DNA of 64,000 nucleotides. Origin: Corynebacterium halotolerans YIM 70093 = DSM 44683 (GTDB lineage: Bacteria > Actinomycetota > Actinomycetes > Mycobacteriales > Mycobacteriaceae). Below, in pieces: positions 9,492 to 20,098 of this stretch (positions are counted from its first letter, which is position 1; each line of letters starts with the position of its first letter). The stretch spans positions 2,460,075 through 2,524,074 of the forward strand of contig NC_020302.1 of assembly GCF_000341345.1 (NCBI RefSeq), in the 5' to 3' direction. The notes under the pieces were generated by a model, which saw nothing but the letters and a program-made list of their open reading frames with translations, did not search any database and was not told the DNA's origin. The position numbers and the translations under genes were made by a program.

Positions 9492-11582
9492 CTACGTGCC
9501 CTTGATATTGAGCACCTGGCGCAGCTCGTGGACCACCTCGACGAGGTCGCTCGCGTCCTCCATCACCTGATCGATCGGCTTATACGCATCCGGAATCTCG
9601 TCCACCCATTCCTTGCCGGGCCGGTAGACGATGCCCGTCATGCGGGCGTCGAGATCTTCGGCGGTGAACTGCTTCTTCGCCTGTCGGCGGGACATGGTGC
9701 GCCCGGCGCCGTGCGGGGCGGAGTAGAGCGCGTCCTCGTTTCCCTTGCCGCGGGTGACGTAGGAGCGGGTACCCATGGAACCGGGGATCAGGCCGGGCCT
9801 ACCCTCGGTGGCGTCGATCGCGCCCTTGCGTGTCAGCCACACCTCGCTGCCGTAGAGATTGATTTTCTCGGTGTAGTTGTGGTGGGTGTTGACCCGCTCA
9901 ACCTCGATCTCGGCTGCGTCATCCCCCATTAGGCGGGCGAGCTGGCCCACGAAGCGGTCCATCATCTCCTCGCGGTTGAGCAGGGCGAAGGTCTGCGCCC
10001 AGTGCAGGTCCTTCAGATAGGAGTCGAACTCGGGTGTGCCCTCCCGCAGATAGGCGTGGTCCGGGTCCGTCAGCTCGATGTCCCCCTTGCCGGACCGGTC
10101 GCGGGCGATGCCGATGTGCTTGCGGGCGATCTTGTTGCCCACGCCCCGGCTGCCGGAGTGCAGGAAGCACCACACCCGGTCCCGCTCATCGAGGCACAGC
10201 TCGATGAAGTGGTTGCCGCCGCCCAGGCTGCCGAGCTGCTCACGCCACTTCGGGGAATGGGACAGGTCCACGCCGTCACGGTCGGCCAGGTTCTCGAGTT
10301 CCTGCACCCGCTGCCTCGTGTGGTCGTGGTGGACCCTGCGGTTGTAGTTGCCGGGCGAGAGCGGGATGGCGCGTTCGATCTGGTCGCGCAGCTCGGTCAG
10401 CTCAATCCGATTCAGGTCTTCAGCGGTGTAGTGGGTGCGGGCGGCGATCATTCCGCAGTTATGCACGAACACGCCGGCTGCCAGAGCGAAGTTGTTGTGC
10501 TCCTCAACCTGCAGGCAGTACACGTCAGCGCGCTCATCCAGGTGCTCGATCCTGATCACCTTGTGGTTGGTTCCATGCTCGCGGTTCTTGTGCCAGCGCA
10601 ACGCCGCCGGGTTCTCGGACACTTCGCCACACTCATCGCAAGCGCGTGGAGAGGTGTTGAAATTGGTGAGATAGGGCGCACCGCGCTTACCGTTGTCCGC
10701 CACCGCCTCCTTGAAGTGCTCTGGCTTCCCCTCCATGTAGGCGGTGATGTTCTTCGTTCCGACCTCCACCATTCGTTCACGCTTGGCTGGGTCTTCGGCC
10801 CGCCGCCGAATACCCGCCATCCGCAGCTCCTGAAACTCAGGAGATGTGTTGTCGAAGCTGTGCCCCACCCGGCGGTGGTATCGGGAGTGCTCCCCCTTCT
10901 CCATGATTTCCAGGTTCTCCGGCCGGTTATCGAAATGAATGTGGTTCTTGTGGTGCACGACGTGATCGTCAGGCACAGCCCCGTGCAGCGCCTCGTACAC
11001 CATCACATGGGTTTGACGGGCACTCCCTTTGCCGGTGCTGGCGCTTTCATACCCATCACGGGTCTGCCACTTCCTGTACAGGGGCATGAGGCTGTCATTG
11101 AATTGGAGGTCCCTGGCTTCCCGGTAGGTTCCGTCATTCAGCATGAACTCGTGATCCGGGGTACAGATGATCTCCTCCCCGCCGGAGACGGTCACCCGCA
11201 TCAGCTCCGCGTCTTCCCGGGTCTTGAGACCGACGGCCCGGCCAGGGACGATCTTGCGCTCGCTATCCAGCGAGTAGACCCAGTGGGTTCCACCTTCTTC
11301 GGTCATTTCCCTGAGCGTTTTCTGGTGACCGTCAAGGAGCGGGACCTTGGTGTCGCCCGTGAAACATCCGATGTCGACCCCAACCGAAGCTGGAAGTACG
11401 GCCCCATCAGTGGGAATGACCGTGCCGACGGCCGAGCCCATGCCGAAATGGGCGTCGGGCATCAGCGCCACGTGCGGGGCGACGAACGGCAGTTTCGCGA
11501 GCGCAATCGCCTGGTCGGCGGTGGCGTCGTCGATGATGCTGGCCCAGGACAGGACATTGGGTGCGAGTTCGCGGTGCGGCAT
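9492..11582 (-). CDS. rtcB: RNA-splicing ligase RtcB with in-frame intein
   Basis: RtcB joins 2',3'-cyclic phosphate or 3'-phosphate RNA ends to 5'-OH ends using GTP and metal ions, for RNA repair. The 696-residue precursor comprises residues 1-72 and 376-696 as ligase (393 residues after splicing, usual for the family) and residues 73-375 as an intein. Ligase motifs are MPDAHFGMGSAVG, DIG|CGM with the metal-binding Cys after the junction, LGGGNHFIEL, HSGSRGVGN, NTHHNY and APHGAGR, whose His is the guanylylated residue. Start ATG 11582 has SD AAGGAG; the open frame up to 11882 is leader. No archease or rtcR-like gene is nearby. If the intein did not splice, the metal-binding Cys would be displaced and the ligase inactive. 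Confidence 0.95.
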   Translation of the reverse strand: MPHRELAPNVLSWASIIDDATADQAIALAKLPFVAPHVALMPDAHFGMGSAVGTVIPTDGAVLPASVGVDIGCFTGDTKVPLLDGHQKTLREMTEEGGTHWVYSLDSERKIVPGRAVGLKTREDAELMRVTVSGGEEIICTPDHEFMLNDGTYREARDLQFNDSLMPLYRKWQTRDGYESASTGKGSARQTHVMVYEALHGAVPDDHVVHHKNHIHFDNRPENLEIMEKGEHSRYHRRVGHSFDNTSPEFQELRMAGIRRRAEDPAKRERMVEVGTKNITAYMEGKPEHFKEAVADNGKRGAPYLTNFNTSPRACDECGEVSENPAALRWHKNREHGTNHKVIRIEHLDERADVYCLQVEEHNNFALAAGVFVHNCGMIAARTHYTAEDLNRIELTELRDQIERAIPLSPGNYNRRVHHDHTRQRVQELENLADRDGVDLSHSPKWREQLGSLGGGNHFIELCLDERDRVWCFLHSGSRGVGNKIARKHIGIARDRSGKGDIELTDPDHAYLREGTPEFDSYLKDLHWAQTFALLNREEMMDRFVGQLARLMGDDAAEIEVERVNTHHNYTEKINLYGSEVWLTRKGAIDATEGRPGLIPGSMGTRSYVTRGKGNEDALYSAPHGAGRTMSRRQAKKQFTAEDLDARMTGIVYRPGKEWVDEIPDAYKPIDQVMEDASDLVEVVHELRQVLNIKGT
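10458..11366 (-). other. Intein with HNH homing endonuclease, within rtcB
   Basis: The 303-residue insertion starts at Cys1 (CFTGDTKVPLLDG) and ends VFVHN followed by the ligase Cys, so the nucleophiles are Cys1, Asn303 and Cys+1. Splicing block B is CTPDHEFML (His72). Block F is VYCLQVEEHNNF, with Cys in the usual Asp position. Between them is an HNH nuclease (HVVHHKNHIHFDNRPENLEIM region, residues 135-155), a basic Arg/Lys-rich linker (about 180-230), and a C2H2 zinc finger (C243, C246, H259, H264). All splicing residues look intact, so it should splice and may home. By eye its DNA is less GC-rich than the ligase parts, consistent with transfer. Confidence 0.93.
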
Positions 11583-11729
11583 GGTCGGCTCCTTGGTTAG
11601 GCAGTAACCTGCGGTTTTATCCCGAGGGTAGCCGTTCGACCCGGAACCCGCCGGTGCATCCGGGTGAGGCACCACAGTGCCGGCAGGGCCCGGGATGCGC
11701 GCCACCCCACGACGGCGATCGGTACCGCT

Positions 11730-11804
11730 GTTACAAAGGGGCGGTTTAGCCCTGTTGACCATGGGCGAAGCCGGGGATCCAGCAACAAACTGCCCCTCTG
11801 TAAC
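11730..11804. repeat. Long imperfect hairpin in the leader of rtcB
   Basis: Arms GTTACAAAGGGGCGGTTT (11730-11747) and AAACTGCCCCTCTGTAAC (11787-11804) pair over 18 bp with one mismatch and one wobble on either strand. On the minus strand the inner sequence adds TTG/CAA pairing and a GGCTTCGCC mini-hairpin. It lies about 150 bases upstream of the rtcB start and lacks a T-run, so it is not an ordinary terminator. It could be a structured rtcB leader, a small RNA, or an operator. The rest of 11583-11850 holds no gene. Confidence 0.6.
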
Positions 11805-11850
11805 GGACTGAGGCACCGTGATGACCTTGCCCGGAAAACTCCGGAGCCCC

Positions 11851-11894
11851 AGAGAAAAGAACCCCGGCCGTGCGTTCACCACGACCGGGGGTTC
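11851..11894 (-). terminator. Rho-independent terminator after the DsbA-like gene
   Basis: On the minus strand GAACCCCCGGTCGTG pairs with CACGGCCGGGGTTC and is followed by TTTTCTCT, 18 bases beyond the stop of the DsbA-like gene. Confidence 0.85.
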
Positions 11895-11911
11895 GAAACT
11901 TCCGCGAAAAC

Positions 11912-12529
11912 CTACTTCACCTGCGGCATCTCCGTGCGCGACCGCTTGACCTCGAAGAAGTAGGGGTACTGCGCCAGGCGGACGGCGGCGTCGAAGATCT
12001 CACCGGCCTCCTCGCCCTCGGGCACGCGGGTGATCACGGGGCCGAAGAAGGCGGTGTCGCCGAGGTGGAGCACCGGGGTGCCGACCTCGTCGCCAACTGG
12101 CCGCATGGTGTCCTCGTGGAACTTACGCAGGTCGGCGTCCACGTCCTCGGTGTTGGCCACCTCTGCGTAGGAGGCGTCGAGGCCGACCTCGGCCAGCGCC
12201 TTCTTGATCACCTCGTCGTAGGCGCCGAAGCCCTTCCCGCCGCCCTCTCCACCGGGGTGGATGATGGTGCCCATGGCGGTGTAGAGCTCGTCCACCTTCT
12301 CGGGGGCCTCCAGCTTGACCTTGGCGAAGACGCGGGCGGGGCCCCATGCGGCCTTCATACCCTCCATGTAGCCCTCGTCCAGGTCGCGGCCGTCATTGAG
12401 CACGGCCAGGGACATGGGGACCCACTCGACCTCGATGTCGCGGACCTTCTCCACCTCCTTGATCCAACGGGAGGTCTGCCACGCGAACGGGCAGATGACG
12501 TCGAAGCCGAACTTCACGGACTCAGCCAT
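11912..12529 (-). CDS. DsbA-family protein (Rv2466c-like), single active-site Cys
   Basis: A 205-residue thioredoxin-fold protein with a helical insertion, of the group that contains the M. tuberculosis mycothiol-dependent nitroreductase Rv2466c. The N-terminal strand FGFDVICPFAWQTSRW carries the active site. Rv2466c uses a CxxC pair; here it is C13-P-F-A, so the second Cys is Ala and only monothiol chemistry with mycothiol is possible. The cis-Pro loop GTPVLHLG is present. Start ATG 12529 has SD AAGGAG (12538-12543). It is divergent from pepN, as Rv2466c is from Rv2467. Confidence 0.88.
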   Translation of the reverse strand: MAESVKFGFDVICPFAWQTSRWIKEVEKVRDIEVEWVPMSLAVLNDGRDLDEGYMEGMKAAWGPARVFAKVKLEAPEKVDELYTAMGTIIHPGGEGGGKGFGAYDEVIKKALAEVGLDASYAEVANTEDVDADLRKFHEDTMRPVGDEVGTPVLHLGDTAFFGPVITRVPEGEEAGEIFDAAVRLAQYPYFFEVKRSRTEMPQVK

Positions 12530-12651
12530 TGAAAGTCTCCTTAATAAGTCAGTCAGGGGATCCTGTCTGCCCCACCTTAGGCGCGGATTAGGCTGGATGC
12601 CGTTGCCCGGTGCTCTGCAGCACACCCCCGTCCCACCGCAAAGGAGCCGTT

Positions 12652-15252
<2,601 letters not shown>

Positions 15253-15330
15253 GAGGGTTTCGGGGCGGTTCCGCGCCGGGAGAGGCAGCCGATCCCGGCC
15301 GGGAGGTGTGACGGGGATCCTCGGGGCCCT

Positions 15331-15454
15331 CCCCGAGATCACCGGCCCGAAAGGACCCCACCGAGACCGCCACCTGATCTCGGTGGGGAGGCCGCCGCGA
15401 GACCGAGATCAGGTACTGCTCTCGGTGAGGTGCTCTCAGTCAGGTGATCTCGGG
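15331..15454. repeat. Nested palindromic element between convergent genes
   Basis: Three perfect inverted repeats interlock: 15332-15343 with 15443-15454 (CCCGAGATCACC), 15356-15366 with 15378-15388 (CCCCACCGAGA), and 15372-15384 with 15402-15414 (ACCTGATCTCGGT). The second and third share an arm, so they are mutually exclusive. The octamer CGAGATCA or its complement occurs four times (15334, 15375, 15404, 15445). The element at 53856-53934 contains the same octamer three times. No T-run follows, so a simple terminator does not explain it. Confidence 0.7.
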
Positions 15455-15466
15455 CCCGGATCGCAG

Positions 15467-16624
15467 CTACTCCCTGACCGGGCCCAGCAGTGCCTTCGCG
15501 TAGGAGGCGTGCAGGGACTCATTGTCGGAGGGGTGGTAGAGCCCGGCGACGACGTCGCGGTAGAGCCGCTGCAGTTCGCTGCGGCGGAAGTACTGCGAGC
15601 CACCGGTGGTGCGCACGGCCAGCTCCACGGCCTCCTTGGCGGCCTCGGTGGCCCGGCCCTTCACGCCCGAGAAGTGCAGGAACCACTTCCCGCCGTACTG
15701 CGGTTCCTCCCCGGTACCGACCAGGTCGACATCGCCCGTCAGCTTCTCCAGCTGCAGGACGACGCCGTCCATGAGGATCCCGGCCGAGGCGATCTGCCAG
15801 CGGATGTCGGGATCGTGGGCGTAGGGGGCGTTTTTGACGTGGGAGCGACGCTTGCCGACGATCTCGACGGCCAGGTTGACCGCCCGCTCACCGATGCCCG
15901 TGTACACGGCGGCCAGCAGCAGCTCGAAGGCGCCGAAAATGCCCCACACCAGCGGGTCGGGGTTGGGGCCGAGCGGGGTGTGGGTGCCCACCCGCTCCGG
16001 GCGCATGACCACCTCGTGCAGTTTGGTCGTGCAGGACTGGGAGGCGCGCATGCCCAGGGTGTCCCAGTCGTTGATGATCTCGATGCCGTCGGCGTCGCGG
16101 TCGAGGAAACCGAAGACCAGCTGGTCCTCGTGCCGGGCGTGGACCACCAGCCGGGTCCACACGGGGGACAGCGAGGTGAAGATCTTCGTGCCGCTGATGG
16201 TGTACCCGCCGTCCCCCGAAGGAGTGGCGGTGGACACGGAGTCGAAGAGGACGGCGTCGTTGCCCGCCTCGGAAATCCCGAAGGCGAAGATCTCGCCCTT
16301 GACCGCGTCCTCGAAGACCCAGTCCAGGCGGTGGTCGCCCCGCCGCCACAGCGTGTAGGCCATACCCATGATCACGTGATGCATGTTGATGCCCAGCGCC
16401 GTGGCCGGGGCCGCCTGCGCCAGCCGGCGCTGCGCCTGGCTGGCCTGCCGGAGGGTGAGCCCGTGCCCGCCGAATTCCTCAGGGACCAGCATGGTCAGGT
16501 AGCGCGCGGCTTTCAGATCCTCCAGGTCCTCCGTGAAGAACCGGTTGTCCTCGTCGTATCCGGCGGCCCGTCCGCGCAGGGTCTCCAGCAGGTCATCGGG
16601 CAAGAGCTCCTCGATCGTGGTCAC
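15467..16624 (-). CDS. Acyl-CoA dehydrogenase family protein
   Basis: A 385-residue flavoprotein with the three acyl-CoA dehydrogenase domains: N-terminal helices (LVPEEFGGHGLTLRQ), the middle domain with FAFGISEAGNDA and ISGTKIFTSLSP that binds FAD and substrate, and a C-terminal helical domain with TTGGSQYFRRSELQRLYRD. The probable substrate is an acyl-CoA or related thioester, not determinable here. Start is GTG 16624 with a perfect SD GAAGGAGGAT; an open frame continues to 17140 but overlaps the divergent secreted-protein gene. Single-gene unit. Confidence 0.88.
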   Translation of the reverse strand: MTTIEELLPDDLLETLRGRAAGYDEDNRFFTEDLEDLKAARYLTMLVPEEFGGHGLTLRQASQAQRRLAQAAPATALGINMHHVIMGMAYTLWRRGDHRLDWVFEDAVKGEIFAFGISEAGNDAVLFDSVSTATPSGDGGYTISGTKIFTSLSPVWTRLVVHARHEDQLVFGFLDRDADGIEIINDWDTLGMRASQSCTTKLHEVVMRPERVGTHTPLGPNPDPLVWGIFGAFELLLAAVYTGIGERAVNLAVEIVGKRRSHVKNAPYAHDPDIRWQIASAGILMDGVVLQLEKLTGDVDLVGTGEEPQYGGKWFLHFSGVKGRATEAAKEAVELAVRTTGGSQYFRRSELQRLYRDVVAGLYHPSDNESLHASYAKALLGPVRE

Positions 16625-16832
16625 TGATCCTCCTTCATTCGCCTTCTCCGGGATATGAGCGCCGATGCTACCCCGGTGCCCGGCGCGGACTTCCCTGTCG
16701 TCCTTGTGGTCTCTTTCGTTCTTGTCGTCGTGCTCCCCGTCCCCTACCGTGGGGCACCACTTTCGGAGGGTCGTTCTCCCCAGCGGGGAACGTCCCGCCA
16801 CCCATCCCACCGAACACCGGAGGAAACCACCG

Positions 16833-17309
16833 ATGAAGAAGAAGATGATGACCCTCGCCGTAGCGGCGGCACTGGCGGTCGGCGCCGCTCCCGCCCACGC
16901 CCAGTCCAGCTCCAGTTCGTTGCCGCAGACCGCTCCTTCCCCGGTCACCGCCCCAGATCGGGACACCAGCGCCGTGGAGGCGGAGATCATCCGCCTGACC
17001 AACGAGGAACGGGCCACCCGTGGCCTCGACCCGCTGGTCCAGGACTCGACGCTGTCCGAGAACTCGCGGCAGTGGTCCGGCCAGATGGCCGGGGACGGGA
17101 ACTTCCGGCACAGCACCGGGTGGAACGTCGCCGAGAACATCGCCTACACCACCGCGCCGGACGTGGACGCCGCGACTTTCGTGGACATGTGGATGAACAG
17201 CCCCGGTCACCGCGCCAACATCCTCAACCCCGACCACACCCGCATCGGTGTGGGCCTGGCGGTCTCCGATGACGGCGCGACCTACGCCACCCAGCAGTTC
17301 AGCCGGTAA
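16833..17309 (+). CDS. Secreted CAP/SCP-domain protein
   Basis: A 158-residue exported protein. A Sec signal peptide (basic MKKKMM, hydrophobic AVAAALAVGAA, cleavage after AHA) precedes a Ser-rich linker and a CAP domain from about residue 50: IIRLTNEERATRG, SRQWSGQMAGDG, FRHSTGWNVAENIAY and MWMNSPGHRANIL with the conserved His and Glu residues. Bacterial CAP proteins of this type are extracytoplasmic and poorly defined biochemically. SD GGAGG at 16819-16823. It ends 42 bases before the operator of the two-component operon, but has its own promoter region. Confidence 0.9.
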   Translation: MKKKMMTLAVAAALAVGAAPAHAQSSSSSLPQTAPSPVTAPDRDTSAVEAEIIRLTNEERATRGLDPLVQDSTLSENSRQWSGQMAGDGNFRHSTGWNVAENIAYTTAPDVDAATFVDMWMNSPGHRANILNPDHTRIGVGLAVSDDGATYATQQFSR

Positions 17310-17350
17310 CTCCCCGACGGGCGTGACGGTGGGACACCACCGCGGCGCAG

Positions 17351-17404
17351 ATGAAGAAACCTTCATGCTCACCTCACCCGGTTCTCACGGGGGCGGTCGA
17401 CAAT
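17351..17404 (+). promoter_or_regulatory. Promoter with perfect palindrome, two-component operon
   Basis: ATGAAG-AAAC-CTTCAT (17351-17366) is a perfect interrupted palindrome, followed at 17399-17404 by a GACAAT -10 box. Nearly the same block, with the same spacing to the -10 box within 3 bases, stands before the dead kinase paralogue at 839-895. It is the likely autoregulatory site of the response regulator encoded at 19387. Confidence 0.65.
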
Positions 17405-17458
17405 GGTGCTCAGATGACAAAGCTCACGACCGTACACGAGTAGAAGGACATCCGCGCC

Positions 17459-17890
17459 ATGCCCACACTCCGTCGATTCGCCCCACTCATCGCGATCGTC
17501 GCCCTCCTCTTCATCGTCGCCGTCGGCGGCGCCGCACTGGCGAACAACAACCAGACCCCCGACATCGATCCGCGCACCGCCACCGTCAGCGTCGGTGACG
17601 ACACCGGCGCCCCGGAGACGGCCGTCGGGGACGGCCCCGCGACGTCGGAAGACAGACCGTCTGAGCAGGGTACGGGCAATGAGGGCGTGGACGACGCCCC
17701 GGCCCGGGAGCCGGCGCCGGCACCCGCCCCACAGCCGGCCCCGGACCCAGCCCCGGCGCCTGCCCCGCAGCCGCAGTACCGGGCCCCTGCGCCGGCCCCG
17801 CAACCGCCGTTGAATTACCAGTATTATGACGACGACTGGGATGACGATGATGGGGACGACGATGACTGGGACGATGACTGGGACGACTAA
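17459..17890 (+). CDS. Envelope protein with Pro-rich linker and Asp/Trp-rich tail
   Basis: A 143-residue protein in three parts: an N-terminal membrane helix or signal peptide (residues 6-28, APLIAIVALLFIVAVGGAAL), a linker of Pro-Ala-Pro repeats (about 80-120) of the kind that spans cell wall, and a C-terminal 22 residues almost entirely Asp with regularly placed Trp (DDDWDDDD units). The tail could bind divalent cations or cationic peptides; this is inference. The stop TAA directly abuts the GTG start of the histidine kinase, so the three genes form one operon and this protein is probably an accessory sensor or main output. SD AGAAGGA upstream of ATG 17459. Confidence 0.85.
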   Translation: MPTLRRFAPLIAIVALLFIVAVGGAALANNNQTPDIDPRTATVSVGDDTGAPETAVGDGPATSEDRPSEQGTGNEGVDDAPAREPAPAPAPQPAPDPAPAPAPQPQYRAPAPAPQPPLNYQYYDDDWDDDDGDDDDWDDDWDD

Positions 17891-19390
17891 GTGAAACTCC
17901 CCTCGCCCCGTCTCCCCTCGGGTTATCCTTCCGCCTCGCTGCGCTGGCGAATCGTCCTCTGGATCACGGTGGTCGTGCTGGTCACCCTGGCCAGCGTCAT
18001 CGTCATCACCCGCTCCGTGCTGCTGTCCCAGGTGACGAACACCGCCAACGCGGCCGTCGAGCAGGAGATCGAGGAGTTCCGCCGCTTCGCCCAGGAGGGC
18101 ACCGACCCCGCCACGGCCCAGCCCTTCGGCTCTGCGGCCCGGCTCATCGAGGTCTACCTCGCCCGCCAGATCCCCGACGACAACGAGGCCATCTTCGGTC
18201 TGGTCGACGATCAGCTGATCCAGATGGATCTCTCCGGTATCGGCGGTACCCACCCAGAACCGCTGTCGAGCACTGAACCGCTGGTCCGGGAGATCGCCAC
18301 GTCAGCGGCCACCGCAGGGGTGGTCACCGACGACGAGCGCGGCCCCGCCCACTGGGGCCGGGTGAACGTGTCCACCGGCCCGGAGGATCCGGAATCCCAC
18401 TTCGCGGTCATCGCGTTCACGAAGGATCACCGCACCGCCGTCGACGCGGAGGTGCGGCTGATCTCGCTGGTCGCCCTCGGTGGCCTGGCCGCCAGCGTGC
18501 TCATCGCCTGGCTGATCGCCGGCCAGATCATCGCCCCCATCCGTCAGCTGCGGAACGTCTCCTCGCGGATCTCCAACTCGGATCTCACCCGGCGCGTGCC
18601 CGTGGAGGGCAACGACGAGATCGCCCAGCTGGCCGAGACCTTCAACGCCATGCTCGACCGGCTGGAGGCCGCCTACCGCGACCAGCGCCAGTTCGTCGAT
18701 GACGCCGGGCATGAGCTGCGCACCCCGATCACCGTGGTCCGCGGCCAGCTCGAACTGCTCGAGTCCTCCCCGCCGGAGGAACGCGCCCGGTCCATCGAGC
18801 TGGCCACCGCGGAACTCGACCGCATGGCACGCATGGTCAATGACCTGCTGTTCCTAGCCGTCGCCGATTCCGGGGACTTCGTGCACCCGGCCGAGGTCGA
18901 CGCCGCCGAGCTGACCATCGACATCGAGGACAAGGCGCAGACGATCAGCGACCGCATCCAGCTCGTCGCCGTCGCCGAGGGAACGGTCACCCTCGACGAG
19001 CAGCGGATCACCGAGGCGGTCCTGGAGCTGATGGGCAACGCCCTGCGCTACAGCGGGGACGGGGTCGGTCTCGGCTCCGAGTTCATCGGCGAGGGCACGG
19101 GCCGGGTGTTCCGCATCTGGGTGCGCGACCGCGGCCCCGGGGTGCCCGCCGAGCAGCAGGACGTCGTCTTCAGCCGCTTCTCCCGCGGCGAGCAGACCGG
19201 CACGAACCGGCCGAGTGGCGCCGGGCTCGGGCTGTCGATCGTCCAGGCCATCGGCGAGGCCCACGGGGGCCGGGCCTACGTCGACTCCACCGTCGGACTG
19301 GGCTCGATCTTCGGCCTGGAGATCCCTGCCCCGGAGACGGGTGCCGGAACCGTGACCGAGACCGACAGAATGAGGAAAGAGCAGAAGTGA
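17891..19390 (+). CDS. Sensor histidine kinase
   Basis: A 499-residue membrane kinase: helix 1 at about residues 21-42, an extracytoplasmic sensor (43-188), helix 2 (about 190-212), HAMP (about 213-262), phospho-acceptor helix with H274 in HELRTP, and an ATPase domain with N383 (LMGNALRYS), DRGPGVP and GLGLSIV boxes. It phosphorylates the response regulator downstream. GTG 17891 follows the preceding stop without a gap and the 3' end overlaps the regulator gene by 4 bases. Its sensor is paralogous to the dead kinase at 933-1863. The stimulus is unknown; the acidic neighbour protein suggests a cation or envelope signal. Confidence 0.95.
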   Translation: MKLPSPRLPSGYPSASLRWRIVLWITVVVLVTLASVIVITRSVLLSQVTNTANAAVEQEIEEFRRFAQEGTDPATAQPFGSAARLIEVYLARQIPDDNEAIFGLVDDQLIQMDLSGIGGTHPEPLSSTEPLVREIATSAATAGVVTDDERGPAHWGRVNVSTGPEDPESHFAVIAFTKDHRTAVDAEVRLISLVALGGLAASVLIAWLIAGQIIAPIRQLRNVSSRISNSDLTRRVPVEGNDEIAQLAETFNAMLDRLEAAYRDQRQFVDDAGHELRTPITVVRGQLELLESSPPEERARSIELATAELDRMARMVNDLLFLAVADSGDFVHPAEVDAAELTIDIEDKAQTISDRIQLVAVAEGTVTLDEQRITEAVLELMGNALRYSGDGVGLGSEFIGEGTGRVFRIWVRDRGPGVPAEQQDVVFSRFSRGEQTGTNRPSGAGLGLSIVQAIGEAHGGRAYVDSTVGLGSIFGLEIPAPETGAGTVTETDRMRKEQK

Positions 19391-20061
19391 GCAGGATTCT
19401 CGTCGCCGAGGACGACCGCGGCATCGCCGATTTCATTCAGCGTGGGCTGAAGGCCGCAGGCTACGCCTGTGATGTCGTGGACTCCGGGCCGGCCGCCTTC
19501 GCCCTGGCCCGATCCGGGGATTTCGACCTGATGATCCTGGACCTGGGCCTGCCCCACATGGACGGCGCCGACGTGCTCGAGCAGCTGCGCGCACTGAGGG
19601 TGACCATGCCCGTCATCGTGCTCACCGCGCGCACCAAGATCGAGGACCGCATCCGCATGCTCGAGGGCGGCGCCGACGACTACATGCCCAAGCCCTTCCA
19701 GTTCGCGGAGCTGCTCGCGCGCGTGCGGCTGCGCCTGGTCGACAAGGCCAACGTCGAGGGCGCCGGCGCCGACACCACCTACCGCATGACCCGCGGCAGT
19801 CTCGTGCTCGACCTGCGCACCCAGCGGGTGAAGGTCGGCGAGAAGTGGAAGGATCTCTCCCGGCGCGAGGTCGGCCTGCTGGAGACCTTCATGCGCCACC
19901 CCGGCCAGATCCTCTCGCGCGCCCAGTTGCTGAGCATGGTCTGGGGCATGGACTTCGACCCCGGTTCCAATGTGGTCGACGTCTACGTGCGCACGCTGCG
20001 CAAGAAGATCGGCACCGAGAAGATCGAGACGGTCCGCGGCTCCGGGTACCGGCTGGTGTAG
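19387..20061 (+). CDS. OmpR-family response regulator
   Basis: A 224-residue two-domain transcription factor. The receiver has the acidic pair D9-D10, phospho-acceptor D52 in ILDLGLP, the switch Thr in VLTAR and Lys in PKPFQF. The winged-helix C-terminal domain carries LSRREVGLLE and VDVYVRTLRKKI with the DNA-recognition helix. GTG 19387 overlaps the kinase stop as GTGA. It probably binds the palindrome at 17351-17366 and, formerly or still, that at 839-854. Confidence 0.96.
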   Translation: MSRILVAEDDRGIADFIQRGLKAAGYACDVVDSGPAAFALARSGDFDLMILDLGLPHMDGADVLEQLRALRVTMPVIVLTARTKIEDRIRMLEGGADDYMPKPFQFAELLARVRLRLVDKANVEGAGADTTYRMTRGSLVLDLRTQRVKVGEKWKDLSRREVGLLETFMRHPGQILSRAQLLSMVWGMDFDPGSNVVDVYVRTLRKKIGTEKIETVRGSGYRLV

Positions 20062-20098
20062 CTCCCCCGCCCCTGCACTCCGGCCGGGCCCCGGGGGC

